Positions 5,143-9,381 of a stretch of 9,381 nucleotides of DNA are shown here, in pieces (the stretch's first letter is position 1; every line of letters begins with the position of its first letter). Made by a program: the position numbers and the translations under genes. The notes under the pieces were generated by a model that made no database searches, had not been told where the DNA came from, and saw only the letters and a list, made by a program, of their open reading frames with translations. Origin of the DNA: a candidate division TM6 bacterium UASB124 (GTDB lineage Bacteria; Babelota; Babeliae; Babelales; RVW-14); contig CAMBZK010000036.1 in the NCBI GenBank assembly GCA_945872225.1, positions 1 through 9,381 of the forward strand, in the 5' to 3' direction.

Positions 5143-7710
5143 ATGAAGCAATACGGTAGATTAATCAAAAATGTAGCGCTCACGGCAATGCTCGTTGCGA
5201 CTGGGTTACTCCAAGCCGCCGGCAATACAGCAACGGCTGCTAGTGCTTGGACATCACCAAAAATGCCTTCAACATTTGGCATCAGCTTACCAGCAAACCC
5301 AACAACAGCCCTTTACTACAGCCATACAAATACTAATGTAAATGGTAATGCTGAACTTGCGTGGTATAATGCATGGCAAAGCCCAACACCAGGGGTTTTT
5401 GTGATTGAGTGGCACACAAATTCAATCAGAGACATCTCGCCAGCTTTTAGCGCTTTTATGCCGGTACTGCCAGCGAACTTAACACCAGCAACGCTAACAC
5501 TACAAAATCTGAGAGATTTATACCCGGCAAAAGGTGCTACTGATAGTGTTTTCACTGTTGCAAATGCCACGATACGATTTGTTCTTGGCGGCTGGGGCTA
5601 CACCGACAACAGGGTCGATATTGGACTAAAGAATGCTACAAGTTATTCTGATAGCTCGAATTTTAGGCGCGCTGGATATGGCTCATCTGCTGACACATGG
5701 GTAAGTGGTAGAAACATTGCAGAAGCAATTTCATGTAGAGAGAGCGGCTCAGGGTTAATAGGGTTTGGCCCAACAGACGCTGTTACTGCTTACAGAATGA
5801 CACTAGATGTATCAAACAAGGCTGCCCCAAAATTTGAAGTCGCAGTCAAAAAGCCTTCTGAGCCTCACTCAGCGTACAGAGTTATTTTAAATGAGTCGGA
5901 CTACCCAGGCTTAACAGCTCCAAGCTCGCCATTTAGTGGTTTAGCAGCCACGCCACTGCCTCGCTATTTTTCATTAACGTGTTTTGCAGATGCAATCGTT
6001 CGCAATATCAGAATTCTAAATCCTCGTTTTGTTGATCCAACAACAGCAATGCCTGCGTCCTTTACCAACGACTGCAATCCTGCATTTTTTGTAGGCAATG
6101 AGCTTGGCACTCCGGGCGTTGGCGTTATGGAATTTACAACCAACCCAGGACAAGCTTCACAAGATATGTACAACGCGCTGATCACCCTCGTTCCTAGCCT
6201 TGACGATGCAAACATTGAAGCAGATAGCGCTTGCCCTGCAAATACCCCAAATGGCCCTTTCAGAAACTCATTCACCATTTCACTTGGTGACCCAAGCAAA
6301 GGCACCTTCTACACGATGAATGGTTGGACCGGCGCAAGAGTGCCATGCAGCACTACCGCTGGTAACTGCTTTGCAACCACCGGCGCAGCATCGGTGCCAC
6401 TACGCGTTCGTATCGAAATTAATCAATTCACAAAATCACTGGTAATCAAAACACGAGCAGTAGCAGCTACTGATTCAACAGCTATTTCTGATGGATCAGG
6501 CTTCACCACAACAATTTTTAATAGCGCTACGCTTCCAGCTGGCAGCAATACACTATTTGATGGCCTTAAAGGCAAACTCTACCATTTTGCTTTGTACAGC
6601 GCTTATGGCCCAAATACCTACACCAACGTTTGCTCTGGTACTCTTGGCGGCACGACCACCCCAACAGGCTATGCTGAAGTACCTAACCTAACATTTCACA
6701 TCGATGGTGGCGTTGCCATGGGAGCTACAGATTCTTATGTTATATCACAAAACCAAGACCTTGTTATGAAGCTAAGTGGTCGCATTTTAAGCCCATTTGG
6801 CACACTTCCTGCTGATGCTGGCAACCTTACTTCGATTACAGCAAATGGCACTGAGGTATATGTTTGCGCAGAAAGTGGCAAAGTGTACAGAGCTGCTATA
6901 AGCGATGGTGCTTTCACACAAGTCAGTACGCTCAATGGCAAAAACATTACACAATGTTGCTCTGGAGGCGCTGGCCATTTCCTTGCATTAGATAGCGCTG
7001 GCATGCTCTGGCACCAACCAGGTGTCGGCTTAGACCTCAAAGTAGTTCCCGTAAGTGGCCGAGTTGCAAGTATTGCTGTTTCACGTGGCACTAGCCCAAC
7101 AATGTTTGTTCTTCTTGCTGACGGCTCTGTACAAAAAGGCACAACAACCCTTGCTCCTATGCCAGCAATGGTAGGAACCACGCCCCTTGTTTTCAGATCG
7201 CTAGCAGCATCTAGTGATACCAATATTATGGGCGTCACCACCGATGGTAAAGTAGCGCTGCTTAGCGCACCTGCAACACCTGCCGGTGCAGCAGCAGCAT
7301 GGGCACTCCTCAACACTGCTGGCACAACTCCTGCTCCAGCAAGTGGCTTTAAGTCTGCTTACATGGCTGCAGCAGACAAAGCTGCTTTAATTAGTTTCGA
7401 CGGCGATCTTTATATGCCTGCCAACACCAGCACACGCAGTGGTGGCACAGGATCAGGTACAGGATCGGGCACAGGATCAGGTACTGGCTCAGGCACTGGA
7501 TCGGGTACTGGATCAGGCACTGGATCGGGTACTGGATCAGGTAGTGGTTCAGGTAGTGGTTCAGCTACAGCAGCTAAACCATCTACGTCTAAAAAGACCG
7601 TACCTAAAAAACCTGTCCGTAGAAAAGTAGCACAGAAAAAAACACCTACCCAGCCAGCATCGAAAAAACTACCTACCGAGCCAGCACCGAAACCTAAAGG
7701 TTCTGCATAA
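5143..7710 (+). CDS. Large secreted mosaic protein with tectonin-like repeats, paralog 1
   Basis: I do not recognise a named family; the architecture is visible. Residues 1 to about 27 are a signal peptide (MKQYGRLIKNVALTAMLVAT, then LLQAA). Domain A (about 82-296) and domain B (about 323-523) look like diverged copies. Both start with TPGV, contain a Gly-Trp block (GGWGYTDNR at 149-157, NGWTGARV at 393-400), then a beta-rich half ending in FSLTCFADA or YHFALYSAY. Residues about 531-759 form four to five short repeats of the type 'SIxxxGTxVYVxxxxGKVYR', resembling tectonin/RCC1 beta-propeller blades. A Gly-Thr-Gly-Ser linker (766-807) and a Lys/Pro-rich tail (12 Lys, 2 Arg, 1 Glu) end the 855-aa chain. 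Cysteines in domain B suggest disulfides. It is probably exported and may bind sugars or host surfaces, but that is inference. A hairpin terminator follows 46 nt after the stop. Confidence 0.9.
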   Translation: MKQYGRLIKNVALTAMLVATGLLQAAGNTATAASAWTSPKMPSTFGISLPANPTTALYYSHTNTNVNGNAELAWYNAWQSPTPGVFVIEWHTNSIRDISPAFSAFMPVLPANLTPATLTLQNLRDLYPAKGATDSVFTVANATIRFVLGGWGYTDNRVDIGLKNATSYSDSSNFRRAGYGSSADTWVSGRNIAEAISCRESGSGLIGFGPTDAVTAYRMTLDVSNKAAPKFEVAVKKPSEPHSAYRVILNESDYPGLTAPSSPFSGLAATPLPRYFSLTCFADAIVRNIRILNPRFVDPTTAMPASFTNDCNPAFFVGNELGTPGVGVMEFTTNPGQASQDMYNALITLVPSLDDANIEADSACPANTPNGPFRNSFTISLGDPSKGTFYTMNGWTGARVPCSTTAGNCFATTGAASVPLRVRIEINQFTKSLVIKTRAVAATDSTAISDGSGFTTTIFNSATLPAGSNTLFDGLKGKLYHFALYSAYGPNTYTNVCSGTLGGTTTPTGYAEVPNLTFHIDGGVAMGATDSYVISQNQDLVMKLSGRILSPFGTLPADAGNLTSITANGTEVYVCAESGKVYRAAISDGAFTQVSTLNGKNITQCCSGGAGHFLALDSAGMLWHQPGVGLDLKVVPVSGRVASIAVSRGTSPTMFVLLADGSVQKGTTTLAPMPAMVGTTPLVFRSLAASSDTNIMGVTTDGKVALLSAPATPAGAAAAWALLNTAGTTPAPASGFKSAYMAAADKAALISFDGDLYMPANTSTRSGGTGSGTGSGTGSGTGSGTGSGTGSGTGSGTGSGSGSGSGSATAAKPSTSKKTVPKKPVRRKVAQKKTPTQPASKKLPTEPAPKPKGSA
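6010..6398 (+). repeat. Near-identical segment, copy 1 (matches 8993-9381)
   Basis: This 389-nt stretch aligns without gaps to 8993-9381 with about 22 mismatches by hand count, and the last 84 nt are identical. It encodes the junction and first half of domain B. The coding sequence just upstream is far more diverged between the two genes. Confidence 0.9.
7441..7563 (+). repeat. Tandem 12-nt repeat coding for a Gly-Thr-Gly-Ser linker
   Basis: About ten imperfect copies of a 12-nt unit of the form GGNACNGGATCN, ending in Gly-Ser variants (GGTAGTGGTTCA). It encodes residues 766-807 of the first large paralog. Silent changes are scattered among the units. As each unit is 12 nt, copy-number changes keep the frame and alter only linker length. 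Confidence 0.92.
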
Positions 7711-7756
7711 AAAACTCGTATAAGACTACTGATTAAGACTTTTTAGTCGTAGCTAA

Positions 7757-7802
7757 AAAAGGCAAAGCGGGCTCTGAAATTTCAGAGTCCGCTTTGCCTT
7801 TT
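7757..7802. terminator. Long hairpin terminator after paralog 1
   Basis: A 23-bp stem with one G-U pair: AAAAGGCAAAGCGG at 7757-7770 pairs with CCGCTTTGCCTTTT at 7789-7802, and CTCTGAAA/TTTCAGAG meet in the centre with almost no loop. It starts 46 nt past the stop at 7710. The A- and T-ends allow function in both directions. A smaller imperfect hairpin (GACT-TTTT-AGTC) lies just before it, near 7733-7746. Confidence 0.8.
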
Positions 7803-7840
7803 CTGCCAATAAATGAAAAATCTACGCTCTATGGATAAAA

Positions 7841-8101
7841 ATGTTAGTTTTTTTCAAGGCAGCAGCTGGCATTTATGTTGGACAAGAAAGGAAAAACAAT
7901 CCGACTGGAGATGCAAATAAATATGATGCGTTTTATCAGATATGGGATAGCTCCAAAGCACTAATCAATAAGATCGCACAACTCATTTCGACACTTAAGG
8001 AAACAAGAGATTACCTATGGAATAGAGATAAGAAGCAGTTTTGGACAAATATCCTAACTCTAGATAATCGCGTAACCAGTCTGCTATGTTATTTAATGTA
8101 A
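7841..8101 (+). CDS. Doubtful small ORF, possibly a gene remnant
   Basis: An 86-codon frame lies between the hairpin terminator and the second paralog. The product has ordinary, soluble amino-acid composition (for example AAAGIYVGQERKNN and a helical stretch near 36-60), with no motif I recognise. No good ribosome-binding site precedes the ATG. A second frame from the ATG at 7813 (MKNLRSMDKNVSFF) meets this one at a run of seven T (7848-7854), so a frameshifted older gene is possible. The last 15 codons fall in the duplicated leader block (8056-8101). The C-terminus is thus probably not native, which argues for a truncated remnant. It could also be chance. Confidence 0.3.
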   Translation: MLVFFKAAAGIYVGQERKNNPTGDANKYDAFYQIWDSSKALINKIAQLISTLKETRDYLWNRDKKQFWTNILTLDNRVTSLLCYLM

Positions 8102-8146
8102 ATTCGTAGCTATGGTTATTTCAGTTAAGAATAAAAAGGAGCTCTC
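8056..8146 (+). promoter_or_regulatory. Duplicated leader/promoter block, copy 2
   Basis: Matches 5054-5142 in front of the first paralog, including the candidate extended -10 TGCTATGTT (8082-8090) and the ribosome-binding site AAAGGAG (8135-8141). The similarity begins abruptly at AACTCTAG, marking the left edge of the duplicated unit. Confidence 0.45.
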
Positions 8147-9381
8147 ATGACGAATTACGGTAGATTAATCAAAAATGTAGCCCTCACGGCAATGCTCGTT
8201 GCTGCTGGATCGCTACAAGCAGGTACGCCAGCAGTTGGCCTTTGCACTTCACCAAAAATAGCTAATTCATTTGGGGTTAGCCAGCCAGTACGACCAGGAG
8301 AGACCTCTCAGTATGGCTACGCAACCACCGACGCCAATGGTAATTCAAGATCAGCTTGGTTCCCACAATGGAAAACGCCAACCCCTAATGTTTTCTGTTT
8401 TGAAGTTTTGGTAGACAATGCGGGCGGCAATTCTAATGCTACAAATCCCAGCCTAACTGAAATTTGCCCAGGATTCAGCAAATCCATGTTTCCTGACCCA
8501 GCAGAACCGCAAGCGACAAGAACACTAAATCACTACGCATCATTATATCCAACAAGAAATGCGGATAATACTCTCAATACAACCGCTCGCCTGATTTTTG
8601 GCGGATGGGGTTATACCAAGAATAGAGCTGACATTACCCTTAAGCCTGGCCCCTGGGTTAATGATGGCCCCGAATTTGCCAGAGCAGGCGCATCAGTAAT
8701 TGGTGCTCTTGGTGGTGCAACCGGCGCATATGCAAGATATTACGAAGCCACACCTGGCTTCACACGACCAGCCGCAAGCTACCGATTTATGTTCGATTTC
8801 AACACAAAGATATTTAGCGTTGCAGTAAAAAAGCCATCTGAGCCTTACAGCAGTTATGTTGAAGTTTTGTCACAAACTGACTACCCAATGACTAACGCAA
8901 ATGCCATATTCAGCAAATTATCCCCTGCGCCTACAGATGCATTACTCTATTTCTCCCTTACTGCATTTGCCCCATCACTAATGCGCAATTTAAGAATTCT
9001 AAATCCTCGTTTTGCCGAAGCAACAACAGCAATGCCTGCGTCCTTTACCAACGACTGCAATCCTGAATTTTTTGTAGGTAATGAGCTTGGCACTCCGGGC
9101 GTTGGGGTTATGGAATTTACCGTTACACCAGGACAAGACGCACAAGATATGTACAACGGGCTGATCACCCTCGTTCCTAGCCTTAACGATGCTAACATTG
9201 AAGCAGATAGCGATTGCCCTGCAAATACCCCAAATGGCCCTTTCAGAAACTCATTCACCATTTCACTTGGTGATCCAAGCAAAGGCACCTTCTACACCAT
9301 GAATGGTTGGACCGGCGCAAGAGTGCCATGCAGCACTACCGCTGGTAACTGCTTTGCAACCACCGGCGCAGCATCGGTGCC
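8147..9381 (+). CDS. Large secreted mosaic protein, paralog 2 (cut by window end)
   Basis: The frame is open from the ATG at 8147 to the window edge; 411 residues are visible and the 3' end is missing. AAAGGAG lies 5 nt before the start. The signal peptide (MTNYGRLIKNVALTAMLVAA) is almost that of paralog 1. Domain A keeps landmarks such as GGWGYTKNRADI (152-163), AVKKPSEPYSSY (226-237) and RNLRILNPRF (280-289) but is otherwise much changed, with extra cysteines at 33, 84 and 107. From about residue 279 the DNA becomes nearly identical to paralog 1, through FTNDCNPEFFVGNELGTPGV and NGWTGARV to the edge. It probably continues with the rest of domain B; whether the propeller and Gly-Thr-Gly-Ser tail follow cannot be seen. 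Same inferred role as paralog 1. Confidence 0.9.
   Translation, partial: MTNYGRLIKNVALTAMLVAAGSLQAGTPAVGLCTSPKIANSFGVSQPVRPGETSQYGYATTDANGNSRSAWFPQWKTPTPNVFCFEVLVDNAGGNSNATNPSLTEICPGFSKSMFPDPAEPQATRTLNHYASLYPTRNADNTLNTTARLIFGGWGYTKNRADITLKPGPWVNDGPEFARAGASVIGALGGATGAYARYYEATPGFTRPAASYRFMFDFNTKIFSVAVKKPSEPYSSYVEVLSQTDYPMTNANAIFSKLSPAPTDALLYFSLTAFAPSLMRNLRILNPRFAEATTAMPASFTNDCNPEFFVGNELGTPGVGVMEFTVTPGQDAQDMYNGLITLVPSLNDANIEADSDCPANTPNGPFRNSFTISLGDPSKGTFYTMNGWTGARVPCSTTAGNCFATTGAASV
8993..9381 (+). repeat. Near-identical segment, copy 2 (matches 6010-6398)
   Basis: Ungapped match to 6010-6398 in the first paralog, with a constant offset of 2983 nt. The match runs into the window edge and probably continues beyond it. 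Confidence 0.9.

Noticed and set aside
5964..6305. Minus-strand 113-codon ORF, matched by a near-identical one at 8947-9288
   Set aside because: The apparent conservation only mirrors the near-identical plus-strand domain B DNA; the plus frame carries signal peptide, domains and ribosome-binding site.
6735..7325. Minus-strand ORF of 196 codons
   Set aside because: Antisense shadow of the propeller-like region; no start signal and an Ala/Thr/Val-rich product expected from complementing that frame.
7441..7563. Tandem repeat considered as a CRISPR array
   Set aside because: Units are 12 nt, contiguous, without spacers, and in frame within a coding sequence.

Overview
The window looks like a chromosomal piece of a Gram-negative-type bacterium with a compact genome. 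It combines conserved housekeeping genes (ftsY, prmC, sppA), several short secreted or membrane proteins I cannot name, and a locus of large, tandemly duplicated secreted proteins. This mix is typical of host-dependent lineages such as Candidatus Dependentiae (TM6). That placement is an impression from gene style, not something the sequence proves. No rRNA, tRNA, transposase, integrase or CRISPR array is visible.

Left part (1-5054, all genes on the minus strand, read right to left). A tight cluster runs ftsY (SRP receptor GTPase), then a secreted helical protein of unknown function after 13 nt, then prmC (release-factor glutamine methyltransferase) after 1 nt. A 243-nt gap follows, carrying a recognisable sigma70-type promoter. 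It drives a small secreted protein of unknown function and then sppA (S49 signal peptide peptidase). A perfect AT-rich palindrome lies after sppA. Last comes a 191-aa membrane or secreted protein, closed by a strong bidirectional terminator at the left edge. FtsY and SppA both act at the inner membrane on exported proteins, which fits a neighbourhood where most other products carry signal peptides.

Right part (5055-9381, plus strand). Two paralogous genes lie head to tail, divergent from ftsY. The first (5143-7710, 855 aa) is complete. It has a signal peptide, two diverged copies of a roughly 200-residue domain, a tectonin/RCC1-like repeat region resembling a beta-propeller, a Gly-Thr-Gly-Ser repeat linker and a Lys/Pro-rich basic tail. 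The second (8147 to beyond the window edge) has 411 residues visible. Its first domain is strongly diverged, yet its second domain is nearly identical at DNA level to the first gene. Leader, ribosome-binding site and signal peptide are also duplicated. A long hairpin terminator and a doubtful or decayed small ORF separate the two genes.

The main item of interest is this mosaic, tandemly duplicated secreted-protein family. Its conserved and variable blocks suggest recombination or gene conversion in a surface or effector protein. Several gene starts are placed on visible ribosome-binding sites rather than on the longest open frame, notably for ftsY, the 140-aa secreted protein and the first large paralog.
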